Source of the DNA: Anammoximicrobium sp032229885
Lineage (GTDB): Bacteria; Planctomycetota; Planctomycetia; Pirellulales; Pirellulaceae
DNA length: 31,399 bases
Direction of reading: 5' to 3'
Assembly: GCA_032229885.1 (NCBI GenBank)
Contig: JAVYAJ010000015.1
Span: 1 to 31,399 of the forward strand
The number at the start of each line of letters is the position of its first letter. The stretch's first letter is position 1. The position numbers and the translations under genes were made by a program. Positions 1 through 7,533 of the stretch are shown here, piece after piece. Below the pieces are notes generated by a model. It did not search any database and was not told the origin of the DNA. It saw only the letters and a list, made by a program, of their open reading frames with translations.

Positions 1-11
1 CCAGATGAATA

Positions 12-111
12 TGGCCTTCGGCCAACAGAGGCACGCGCGCGGCGCCAGCCCTGGGGCGTTGCCCCAGGCTACGGTGATCGGAGGCCTTCGGCCAAAGCAC
101 GCCCTTCGTGC
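12..111. repeat. Cluster of short palindromes (intergenic repeat)
   Basis: Non-coding DNA downstream of the minus-strand gene ending at 294. It holds four back-to-back hairpins: TGGCC-TTC-GGCCA (12-24), CCTGGGGC-GTT-GCCCCAGG (50-68), GGCC-TTC-GGCC (83-93) and GCACG-CCCTT-CGTGC (97-111). The block GGCTACGGT followed by a GCC-TTC-GGC hairpin recurs in inverted orientation near 23862-23919, so this looks like a dispersed repeat family rather than a single terminator. Nothing else is recognisable in 112-293. Confidence 0.6.
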
Positions 112-293
112 CTCAGGGACGTGCCACCCTAATGGCTGGCTTGGTGGTAGGGCGTGCCGACCCGGCTCGATCGTACAACTGCGCAATAAAAACGACAATA
201 TCAACCATCACCTGCACGACGTGTCAAGACCAAGTTTTCAACCGACCAGGCCCAGTCTGATGGCCGCCCAGCCTGACGACCGCGAGGCGACGG

Positions 294-881
294 CTAGCCA
301 GCGCGATCTGTCGGCGGTTCAGAGTCGCGGGGCGTCTGCTTGTCATCGGGATCGGTCGCCCGTCGATACGTGTCCATTCGCGGCGTCTGCGCCCAGTCCG
401 CCCGTAGACGCACGTCTTGCTCGCCCACCCAACTGCCCGGTTCGCTCGGCGGCGTCGGGTCGTCCGCGGGTCGGATCTCCCACCAGCATTGGCCTTGGTG
501 GTTGTGCTCGTGATCCACGACGTATCCGGCGCGTCGCAGCAGCGGGCCGATCCAGCCCAAGCAATGGTCGCAGTAATCGTGGTACTGTTCGAGGCCATTG
601 CGGATCAGAAAACCCTTGGACGGACACTCGTGCATGTCGATGCGAAACACGCGCGGGGTGGCCGCAGAGTCGTAGCCGGCGGCTTCTTCTTCTAGCGTGT
701 GTCCCCAGTACTCGACCATGCCGTCGATGCCGCGAGCCGTGATCAACGCGGCGGCGTGGCGTTGCGAGTCCTGGGAAATGGCCTCGTCCCAATACTGGCG
801 GACCAGCGCTTCGCCTTCCTCGCGGCGCAGCCACTCGAACGTCCACTCGTAATGTCCACAGAAATCGTACGCCCCGATCAT
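294..881 (-). CDS. Small four-cysteine protein, paralogue B (possible ATC-hydrolase-like fold)
   Basis: A 195-residue soluble protein of unproven function. The start is the ATG at 881, which overlaps the stop of the upstream gene in an ATGA arrangement, so the two are probably translationally coupled. It aligns by eye along its whole core with that neighbour: RGIDGMVEYW here matches RGLSGVAAYW there, and both keep a pattern of Cys86, Cys104, Cys107 and Cys132 (C-x17-C-x2-C-x24-C), which suggests a bound metal or a redox site. There is no signal peptide or membrane segment. The tail from about residue 138 is polar and proline rich. The CP...C-x2-C layout recalls the L-2-amino-thiazoline-4-carboxylic acid hydrolase-like family, but that is a weak resemblance. 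Confidence 0.75.
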   Translation of the reverse strand: MIGAYDFCGHYEWTFEWLRREEGEALVRQYWDEAISQDSQRHAAALITARGIDGMVEYWGHTLEEEAAGYDSAATPRVFRIDMHECPSKGFLIRNGLEQYHDYCDHCLGWIGPLLRRAGYVVDHEHNHQGQCWWEIRPADDPTPPSEPGSWVGEQDVRLRADWAQTPRMDTYRRATDPDDKQTPRDSEPPTDRAG

Positions 882-1384
882 GACGCCTCTCGAATGGCCG
901 CCAGATCTTGCGACGGCAGTGTGGGGTCGCGAGGTTGGAATGTCTGGCGACATGCGCCGTTGCCGCCGACGACGCGAACCGTCAGCCCGGCCGGCGCGGC
1001 GATCGCCTCGTTCACAAAGTAACACTGCTGGCAGAACTCGGGTACAATCTCGCGCCCGTGTGCGCGCAGGTGGCGAATGGCGGGGCAGACGTCCACCCGG
1101 AGCACGACTCGCTCATCCTCCAAACTCACTGTTACGTCGCTGCCGGGTTCGGCGGCGAAGAACGCTTGCCAATAGGCGGCGACGCCCGACAAGCCGCGTT
1201 GTTTCCAGCCCGCCGACACCGGCGCGTAATAGGCCGACCCCAGCTCGATCCAGTAGCGTCGCAGCCCGGCGACGCCCAAACGTTGGGCGATAAACCGGAA
1301 CGTCGCATTGATCGCGAAATAGAAGTCGGCCGCCCCGATGGGCTTCGTGTCGCGATAGGGCAGCGGATCGGGTTCAGTATCCAT
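878..1384 (-). CDS. Small four-cysteine protein, paralogue A (possible ATC-hydrolase-like fold)
   Basis: A 168-residue soluble protein, first gene of a two-gene minus-strand unit. The ATG at 1384 was chosen because a GAGGGA ribosome site lies about 8 bases upstream; longer versions read into low-complexity DNA. It keeps Cys100, Cys118, Cys121 and Cys145, spaced C-x17-C-x2-C-x23-C, almost identical to the coupled downstream paralogue. The C-x2-C lies in the context EFCQQC here and DYCDHC in the partner. A similar pattern occurs in L-2-amino-thiazoline-4-carboxylic acid hydrolase-like proteins; this assignment is tentative. The two products could form a heterodimer, since coupling favours equal synthesis, but that is inference. 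Confidence 0.75.
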   Translation of the reverse strand: MDTEPDPLPYRDTKPIGAADFYFAINATFRFIAQRLGVAGLRRYWIELGSAYYAPVSAGWKQRGLSGVAAYWQAFFAAEPGSDVTVSLEDERVVLRVDVCPAIRHLRAHGREIVPEFCQQCYFVNEAIAAPAGLTVRVVGGNGACRQTFQPRDPTLPSQDLAAIREAS

Positions 1385-1601
1385 CGCAATCGTCCCTCGA
1401 AACCTCCTGCTTCGTCCAATGGTGATTGCGGGGCGTTGCGCTCGCCAGCGTGTGGATTCCCCCGGTCCGGCAACCGCCGCCTCCCCCAATCTTCAACCTG
1501 GGCGACGCACGAGCTAGAAATGACTTATCGAGGTCACGCAGACTCGTACGAAGGACCGACGGAATCCATCCTCGCGACCGTCAGAGCAGAAATACCTTTC
1601 A

Positions 1602-1637
1602 CCGTCTGCGCGTCTCGTCCTCTCCGCGTCTCTGCGT
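1602..1637. repeat. Degenerate octamer tandem repeat
   Basis: Read on the minus strand, 1637 to 1602 gives four octamers (ACGCAGAG, ACGCGGAG, AGGACGAG, ACGCGCAG) followed by ACGG. It lies in the 299-bp gap between the aldolase gene and the four-cysteine pair. No promoter or terminator is evident in the rest of that gap. Confidence 0.6.
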
Positions 1638-1683
1638 GAGGCCGTCTTCATCATAACGGACATTGTTCCCCGGACCTGCATTC

Positions 1684-2457
1684 TCACGGCAGCGCCGCGT
1701 CCAGCGTGGCGGCGCAGCGCGCCAGATGTTCGTTGACGCCCCAAAAGTCGTTGCCGATGGCGATCAGTTGGCCGCCGAGTTGCACGACGGCGCGGACGTC
1801 GTCGGCGCTGCTGGCTGGCCGCCCCCACGCCCGACCATGCTGCGCGGCGGCGGCGGCAATCCGCCGTTGCGCGTCCAGCATCACGGGGTCGTCGACCGCG
1901 GCCGTACATCCCAGCCGCAGCGACAGATCGCCCGGTCCCAGGAACAAGCCGTCGATCCCGGGCACGGCGGCGATCGCCTCGACGTTCTCCAGCGCCAGCG
2001 GCGTCTCGATCTGGACCACCAGGAACGTCTCGCGATTGGCTTGGTCGGTGTAATCCGTCGGCTTGCCCACCCAAAAATCAGCGTCGAGGCCTGCGCCGTC
2101 TAAGCCTCGGTCGCCCAGCGGCGGGAACTTGACGGCTTGGACCAGTTCGCGAGCCCGTTCGGGCGTCGAGACATGCGGGATCATCAGGCCTGTCGCTCCG
2201 TCCTCGAGCAGGCGGTACAGGCTGTTCTTTTCGGTGGTCGACGGTCGCCACATCGCATCGATGTCGGCCAGCCGATGGAGCGCCAGCATCGCGCTGATCT
2301 CGGCCGGATTCCAGGCCCGATGCTCGGCGTCCACCCAGATCCCGTCGTAGCGGAACTCGGCCGCCACGCGGGGGAAATACGGCAGCAGACCGCCGACCGA
2401 ACACAAGCGGGCCACTTGGCCCGCGCGAAGCTTAGCAAGCACTTTCGAGCGTCGCAT
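1684..2457 (-). CDS. HpcH/HpaI-family class II aldolase
   Basis: A 257-residue cytoplasmic TIM-barrel enzyme of the HpcH/HpaI (2,4-dihydroxyhept-2-enedioate aldolase / macrophomate synthase) family, full length. Family landmarks are in order: DAEH with His46, Arg71 in MWRPS, the LMIPHVSTPERARELVQA segment at 91-108, the metal-ligand Glu151 in QIETPLALENV, and Asp177 in GPGDLSL. Such enzymes make a divalent-metal enolate of pyruvate or a related 2-oxo acid and cleave or form a carbon bond to an aldehyde. The true substrate cannot be told from sequence: no homoprotocatechuate or sugar-acid pathway gene is next to it. The gene stands alone, divergent from the secreted hydrolase at 3162. The ATG has a GGGATGG-like ribosome site just upstream. 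Confidence 0.93.
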   Translation of the reverse strand: MRRSKVLAKLRAGQVARLCSVGGLLPYFPRVAAEFRYDGIWVDAEHRAWNPAEISAMLALHRLADIDAMWRPSTTEKNSLYRLLEDGATGLMIPHVSTPERARELVQAVKFPPLGDRGLDGAGLDADFWVGKPTDYTDQANRETFLVVQIETPLALENVEAIAAVPGIDGLFLGPGDLSLRLGCTAAVDDPVMLDAQRRIAAAAAQHGRAWGRPASSADDVRAVVQLGGQLIAIGNDFWGVNEHLARCAATLDAALP

Positions 2458-3161
2458 GATCCATCCCTGTACGGCCGCGGGCCGCCACCGACGCGCGCAA
2501 ACTCGCCGACTCTCGTACGCTCGAGAGATGACGCTGCGAGCGGATGCACGCCGTTCACCGATGCGCTGGCCGCGAACTCGAAAATATAGGAGTCAACGGG
2601 ATCCCAAGCAATCGGATCAGCGCGACCCGCGCACGGATTTCGACAGAACAAACCCGATCGGGGTCGATGTCGTCGCGCGACCAGACGCATTCCGTGGCGT
2701 TCCTCGGCGCCCGAGATATTCGGAACCATCGAAGACGGACGCTCGATATGTATCGCTTCGAGCACCGAGACCCGCCCTGTGAACGGTCTGTCCAGACTCC
2801 GCGAAGCATCCGGCCGCCCGGATTGCATTCCGCGCGGCCGAGTCGCACAATACGTGCGCGCTGTCGCCCGCGAGGAACGCGAAATGCATGAGGTTTCGCC
2901 TGCGGCGCCGAACGCGAGCCGCCTCGCCCGGAGGTATGCCGATCCCAGCCAGGCGACGAACGAGGAGCGTCAGGATGGCGCGCACGAACAACGTGGCAAG
3001 GCGGCGATGTACGCGCCGCCCGTTCCGTCTGTCCGCCGTGACCGGTGGCGTTCGGCGGGCCATTGGCACCGGATTCGCCAGCCGCGGTGCGTCGCGATCA
3101 CGAGCGGCTGACCATGCAGGCGAGCCATGATCTGGGAACACTCATACGAGGAACTCTGGCC
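2458..3161. other. Intergenic region between divergent genes
   Basis: About 700 bp separating the divergent aldolase and glycoside-hydrolase-like genes. The open frames here on both strands are arginine rich, lack ribosome sites and resemble no known protein, so I call none of them. Promoters for both genes should lie here, but I see no convincing -35/-10 pair. The only clear signal is the GAGGA ribosome site at 3148-3152 for the gene starting at 3162. Confidence 0.6.
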
Positions 3162-4619
3162 ATGAAGCACAACGCGCCGATCGCGCTGGCCGCGCTAATC
3201 GTCCTTGCCGTCGCGCCGCTGGCCGGCGCCGCCGGCCTGTTTGTCGCCGACGATGCCGTACGGACGTCGCCGCAACAGGGCGCGTCTGGGGCGGTCGCTG
3301 CGCGGGCCGACGCGTCGCCGAAGGATGCCGGGGCCTTAGCAGACAGCTTTCCGCTAGGCGTCTATTGGCCCTGGGAACGCACCGCCGGGTTGGCCAAACG
3401 CAACGGGCTGGACAAATGGGCCTTTGTCGAACGCTGTCTTGACCGGCTGAAGACGGACGGGTTCGACGCCGTCTGGGCCGTCAATCTCGGCATTGACGAT
3501 CTGCCCGAGCTGGCCCAGCGCCTGGCCGCTCGCCGGATGCAACTGGTTCCCGCGTTGGGCGAGCTGCACTACAACATCGCGTGGCGGCGGAACAACTGGA
3601 CCTATTTGGAAAAGGAATCGAAGCGCGCGCTGGCCGCAGCCGGCGAAGCGCCGTCCATCCTGGCGTGGGCGCTGTGCGACGAGCCGGGTCGCGCGATCGT
3701 CGAAGAGATGGAGGCGTATCGTCGCAAGTTCGTCACGTGGGGCGCGGCCCAGCCGACGGTCGTGGTCACGATGTGGCCCGATTCGCCGACCTATGCGGAA
3801 CAGGCACGGTTCGACGTCGTCTGCACCGACGTCTATCCGTTCTTTTCGTCCGGCAATCCGAACGGGCCCAACACGCCCGCCGGATCTCGAGCCTGGTATC
3901 GACGCCAGGCGAAGATGACCGCCGATGCGGCGGAAAAGGCCGGTCGGCCGCCGTGGATCATGCCACAATGTTTCGTGGACGTCTGGGGGCCGTGGAGGTA
4001 CGACGCGCGGCTCGACGCCGAGATGCTGCCCGGCGCGATCTTGCATTGGCGACAGCCGAGCGTTGGCGAGATTCGCTGGCAGGTGTGGAGCGCCGTCGGA
4101 GCGGGCTTGAAAGGTTTCTTCTGGTACGTCTATCTACCACCCTCCGAGGACCGCCCGGACGCCAAACGCTACGCCGGCTCGGCCTTCCCGCCGACGCTGG
4201 CCGTCGATCAGGTCACGCCGACCGGCGGACCCGGTGGGATGCTGCGGCCGGATGGCAGTCCGACGCCGCACTATACGGCGGTCGCCGAAGCGTTCGCGGC
4301 GCTCCGGCCGCTGACGCGCTTGCTCGCGCAGTGCGTGAGGACGGATCCGCCGTTGGGCGAAACGTCCAGGCCCGGTTGGATCGGTGGACTGAAAAACGAC
4401 AAGCTAAAACGGACGTTTGCCGTCGTGGTGAACGACGACACGGATCGCGAACAGACCATCACGATCCGCCTGCGGCAAGCATGGCAGGTGCGAGACCTGC
4501 GCAGCGGGCAGACGCTGGCTCCGTCGGCGGACAACACCGTCAACGTGCGGCTGCTTCCCGGCGACGGAACCGTGCTGGAAGCCATTCCGTCCGAGTCGGC
4601 CTCGGCCGCCGACGACTGA
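3162..4619 (+). CDS. Exported glycoside-hydrolase-like TIM-barrel protein
   Basis: A 485-residue protein. The start is the ATG at 3162, with GAGGA 9 bases upstream; it opens a good Sec signal peptide (Lys2, hydrophobic run 7-20, cleavage near residues 22-25). After a low-complexity linker (about 30-60) comes a barrel-like domain starting FPLGVYWPW. It contains WALCDEPGRA (Asp173-Glu174), where Glu174 is the likely acid/base, and later DVVCTDVYPFF and FFWYVYLPP strands. The final 80 residues look like the beta-sandwich often found after GH barrels (VVVNDDTDREQTITIRL). The DEP motif and overall plan fit GH42/GH5-like or uncharacterised planctomycete hydrolases. Substrate is unknown. A strong hairpin 10 bp after the stop probably ends the transcript. 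Confidence 0.8.
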   Translation: MKHNAPIALAALIVLAVAPLAGAAGLFVADDAVRTSPQQGASGAVAARADASPKDAGALADSFPLGVYWPWERTAGLAKRNGLDKWAFVERCLDRLKTDGFDAVWAVNLGIDDLPELAQRLAARRMQLVPALGELHYNIAWRRNNWTYLEKESKRALAAAGEAPSILAWALCDEPGRAIVEEMEAYRRKFVTWGAAQPTVVVTMWPDSPTYAEQARFDVVCTDVYPFFSSGNPNGPNTPAGSRAWYRRQAKMTADAAEKAGRPPWIMPQCFVDVWGPWRYDARLDAEMLPGAILHWRQPSVGEIRWQVWSAVGAGLKGFFWYVYLPPSEDRPDAKRYAGSAFPPTLAVDQVTPTGGPGGMLRPDGSPTPHYTAVAEAFAALRPLTRLLAQCVRTDPPLGETSRPGWIGGLKNDKLKRTFAVVVNDDTDREQTITIRLRQAWQVRDLRSGQTLAPSADNTVNVRLLPGDGTVLEAIPSESASAADD

Positions 4620-4628
4620 TTCGTACCT

Positions 4629-4656
4629 ACGCCGCCGCCGAAGGATGCGGCGGCGT
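4629..4656 (+). terminator. Strong GC hairpin, probable terminator
   Basis: ACGCCGCCGC (4629-4638) pairs perfectly with GCGGCGGCGT (4647-4656) around an 8-base loop, starting 10 bp after the stop codon at 4619. There is no T-tract, so it is not a classical intrinsic terminator, but position and stability suit transcript end protection or termination. Confidence 0.55.
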
Positions 4657-4735
4657 TCGACAACACCCCGCGCCGTCCAGTGCGGCGACTTCGCGCGGCT
4701 TTCCCATGTCGTGACGAGCTGCCGGCGCCGCGCCA

Positions 4736-4753
4736 GTGACGATGAATCGTCAC
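4736..4753. promoter_or_regulatory. Inverted repeat GTGACGAT/ATCGTCAC
   Basis: GTGACGAT and ATCGTCAC form a perfect 8-bp inverted repeat separated by GA. A third GTGACGA lies at 4711-4717, giving three copies of the same 7-mer in about 43 bp. This could be an operator or just a small hairpin. No promoter was identified next to it. Confidence 0.35.
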
Positions 4754-4893
4754 GCCCGCAAAGGCCGACTTGCGGAGACACGCGAAGGGCGGTCCGCAAA
4801 CCAGGCTGCGCGCCGGCGGCGGTTTGCTTTTGCGCGCCACGCGGCCGATCCGTCCCGAGCCGCATGAAACGCAATGGTTTCCGCCTATGCTGG

Positions 4894-5004
4894 CGTTATA
4901 CTTCGCGCGGCTCGAAATGGCACTCGGCACGGCGGATTTCAGTTCGCCGTTGTCATACGGAACCTGATGTTCGCGACGCCATTCTTGTCCGCGCTCGATA
5001 TATA
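4894..5004 (+). repeat. Dispersed ~105-bp repeat, copy 1
   Basis: The segment from ACTTCGCGC at 4900 to TATAA at 5004 is roughly 85-90% identical to 19220-19323 in the same orientation. The longest identical blocks are GCTCGAAATGGCACT and TACGGAACCTGATGT. It has no terminal inverted repeats and no coding potential. Both copies lie downstream of a plus-strand gene. Confidence 0.8.
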
Positions 5005-5247
5005 ATGCGCGTTCAGCCCTCGGATGGAAGCCCGTCCCGGAATTGTCCGTTGGCGACAACTCGACGCCCGAATCTCCCCTTGCCAACCCCAAATATCGCG
5101 TAGATATTGGAATGATGAACGATCGAGATGATTCTTGGCTACGCGAACGCAAAATCGACAAACGAGCCTGAGCGTCGGAGCATGGTGGTTCTCTGCGGTC
5201 TTCACAACATAATGCCGTTGCGGTACGCCATCCGACTGGGACGATCC

Positions 5248-5319
5248 ACCGGACGACGCGATTTCACCGGACGACGCGATTTCACCGGACGACGCGATTT
5301 CACCGGACGACGGGATCCG
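5248..5319 (+). repeat. 18-bp tandem repeat (about 3.7 copies)
   Basis: Three perfect copies of ACCGGACGACGCGATTTC lie at 5248-5265, 5266-5283 and 5284-5301. A diverged fourth copy runs to 5319. Although the unit is a multiple of three, I regard the array as non-coding, because it precedes the likely signal peptide of the downstream gene by more than 300 bp. Confidence 0.85.
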
Positions 5320-5344
5320 CGGCGGACCGTTGGCGGCCAGCGAT

Positions 5345-5404
5345 GTCGTGCTGCGTGTCGTGCTGCGTTTTGTCCAGCATGTTGTCCAGCATGTCGTGCA
5401 GCGG
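5345..5404 (+). repeat. 12-bp degenerate tandem repeat (5 copies)
   Basis: Five consecutive 12-mers: GTCGTGCTGCGT twice, then TTTGTCCAGCAT, GTTGTCCAGCAT and GTCGTGCAGCGG. It lies 25 bp beyond the 18-bp array, so two minisatellites with different units are nearly adjacent. Confidence 0.7.
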
Positions 5405-5628
5405 CGCGGTTGGCCGGCGAGAAGGTTGCGGATGAGGCGGGGGCCGTCGGGATGTCAAGCAGCGGCCCGATCAGCGCCGCGTCGTGTCGCGCCTGTGCGA
5501 CGCCGAACGTCTTCCGCGCCGCAGCACACCAGTCGGGCGATCATGCCGGAAATCCGCGAGCGACCGCAGCGGTCGTGGCCGAGCGCCGCTTGCCAGCGCG
5601 GCTTCGCGCGCCGAGCGGTTCAGGTCGG

Positions 5629-7533
5629 TTGCGCCCGCTGTGGTATGGGATCGGTTTGCTCGGCTTGTTGGCTCACGTAGCGGCAGCGCAGGACAAGCCG
5701 GAGGTAGTGGCCGAGTTGGCGCGGACGCGGATCTACGAGGGCGAGTCCGTCCAGTATCAGGTGACCTTGAACCACGCGCAGTCGCCGCAACCGCCCCAAT
5801 TGAACGGATTCGATGCGTTTCGTGTCGAATCTGCCGGCGAGAGTTCGCTCGACTCGCGGCAGATCACCATCATCAATGGACGGATGTCCGAGGTGGTGCG
5901 ATACGGCCGTGTTTACCGCTATGTGCTGACCCCAAAGCGCACGGGCACGCTGCAGGTTCCCGGGCCTACGGCGCAAATCGATGGACAGACCTACACGGGT
6001 CCGGCGCTGACGCTGGTGGTGGTTCCTCCGTCCGAGCAAGACTGGGCGTTGGTCGAGGTCGCGGCGGACCGCGACCATGTGTACCCGACGCAGACTTTCA
6101 CGATCCGCTGTACGGTCGCCGTCCGCGCGTTGCCCGATCCGGCGGCCGACCGCAATCCGGTGACGGTCCTGCGCCGCCTGCCGGCCTTGTCGATCCCGTG
6201 GGCCACGGACGACGGTTTGCCCAAGGGCGTGACGGCCACTCAGACTTGGCAGGCCTGGATCGAGCCGCTGCGCAGCAATCGAGGCGGCTTTAGCATCAAC
6301 AATATCGGGACGCAAAGCGTATTTTCGCTGTTCGACGATGGCCCGCTCGGGTTTCTTCCACAACCGCGACGCACGACTCGCAAAGACCACAGCGGCCACG
6401 ACGCGGCCTACTGGGAGTTCGATTTTTCGCGCCAATTCACCGCGCGTGAACCGGGCGAATTGTCCTTTGGCCCCGTGACGTTGAAGGGTGCGTTCGTGAC
6501 GGCGATCAGCGCCGATTCGCGAGCCGAGACCGAGGATGTCTTTGCCGTCGCGAAAGCGTGCACGGTGCTCGTCCGAGACGCGCCCGCGGAAAGCCGCCCG
6601 GACTCGTATATTCAAGCGATCGGCCAGTTTACCGCCACCGCCGCGGTGGTTCCTTCCGAAACCAAAGTAGGCGATCCGCTGACGCTGACGTTGACGCTGC
6701 GCGGCGAAGGTTCGCTCGACGCGGCCCGCGCGCCGGATTTGGCCTCCATCCCGGAGGTCGCCCAGCGGTTCAAGATCTACGAGGCGACGGAGGAAACCCG
6801 CGGCGGGGCGCGCGTGTTCACCTACGGCCTTCGCGCCCTGGCAGCCGGTCACGTCGAGTTTCCGTCGATCCCACTCAGCTATTTTGACGTCGAGCAAGAG
6901 CAGTATGTCACGCTCCGGACGGCGCCGATTCCGATCACGGTCGCGGAAGCCGAGCAGATGGCCGAAGCGGACATCACACTCGCCCCGGGGACGCGCCGCG
7001 CCCAGACAGTCGAAATCCAACGCGATGGAATCCTGGCGAACATCGACGATCTATCGGTGCTGCGGGATCGATCGGTGCGGCCGATGCCGTGGTTGCTGTA
7101 CGTGTTCGTGCTGGGCATCGTTTACGTCGGCATCGCAACCGCCTCGGGTCCGGTAAGCCGCTATTTGGCCGATCCGGCGCTGCGGCGGCGACGGGCGGCG
7201 CCGGCGCGGGCCGAGCGACGCCTGCGCGAGGCGTGCGACGAAATTCACGTCGGCCGTCGTCGCGAAGGGGCCGAGCATTTGGGAGCCGCGGTAGCGGGCC
7301 TGGTCGCCGACATGGCCGGTTGCCCCGAGGCAGGAATGACGTCTCGCGAGGTCGCGGGCCAGTTATCCGCGCGGCGCATCCCTGATGCGCTCTGCGAGCG
7401 GGTCGCGGCGCTGCTGGCAATCTGCGACGACGCGCGATACGGCGGAGCCGCCAGCGCGGTGGACGAGGCCGCCGGCGGAGCGCCTGCGTTGATGGAGGAA
7501 CTGATTCGAGCGTTGAAGGACCAACAGCGGTGA
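5629..7533 (+). CDS. batD: BatD-like membrane-anchored protein
   Basis: A protein of about 634 residues in the BatD ('oxygen tolerance') family. I place the start at TTG 5629, which yields a compact signal peptide (MRPLWYGIGLLGLLAHVAAA, then QD); ATG 5452 in the same frame is an alternative, but the added sequence looks non-coding. The mature part has the expected series of beta-rich domains, beginning AELARTRIYEGESVQYQVTL. A transmembrane helix follows at about 486-507 (PWLLYVFVLGIVYVGIATA), then a cytoplasmic tail of about 125 residues. In Bat systems BatD works with MoxR, BatA/B and BatE at the inner membrane, probably in envelope or complex maturation. Here only BatE follows, with a GTGA overlap. 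Confidence 0.85.
   Translation: MRPLWYGIGLLGLLAHVAAAQDKPEVVAELARTRIYEGESVQYQVTLNHAQSPQPPQLNGFDAFRVESAGESSLDSRQITIINGRMSEVVRYGRVYRYVLTPKRTGTLQVPGPTAQIDGQTYTGPALTLVVVPPSEQDWALVEVAADRDHVYPTQTFTIRCTVAVRALPDPAADRNPVTVLRRLPALSIPWATDDGLPKGVTATQTWQAWIEPLRSNRGGFSINNIGTQSVFSLFDDGPLGFLPQPRRTTRKDHSGHDAAYWEFDFSRQFTAREPGELSFGPVTLKGAFVTAISADSRAETEDVFAVAKACTVLVRDAPAESRPDSYIQAIGQFTATAAVVPSETKVGDPLTLTLTLRGEGSLDAARAPDLASIPEVAQRFKIYEATEETRGGARVFTYGLRALAAGHVEFPSIPLSYFDVEQEQYVTLRTAPIPITVAEAEQMAEADITLAPGTRRAQTVEIQRDGILANIDDLSVLRDRSVRPMPWLLYVFVLGIVYVGIATASGPVSRYLADPALRRRRAAPARAERRLREACDEIHVGRRREGAEHLGAAVAGLVADMAGCPEAGMTSREVAGQLSARRIPDALCERVAALLAICDDARYGGAASAVDEAAGGAPALMEELIRALKDQQR

Larger units (their letters stand above)
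4620..5628. other. 1-kb repeat-rich intergenic region upstream of batD-like gene
   Basis: No gene is supported here. The region holds the terminator-like hairpin at 4629-4656, an inverted repeat at 4736-4753, a ~105-bp dispersed repeat at 4894-5004, an 18-bp minisatellite at 5248-5319 and a 12-bp minisatellite at 5345-5404. The batD reading frame stays open back to about 5128, but the extra residues merely translate the repeats. Confidence 0.6.

Noticed and set aside
2617..3141. A 174-codon minus-strand frame between the aldolase and hydrolase genes
   Set aside because: Arginine-rich composition, no ribosome site and no recognisable motif; it competes with several equally long frames in the same DNA.
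5128..5628. N-terminal extension of the BatD-like protein
   Set aside because: The extra 167 codons translate minisatellites and arginine/cysteine-rich sequence ahead of a clear signal peptide. I consider it non-coding, though ATG 5452 cannot be excluded.
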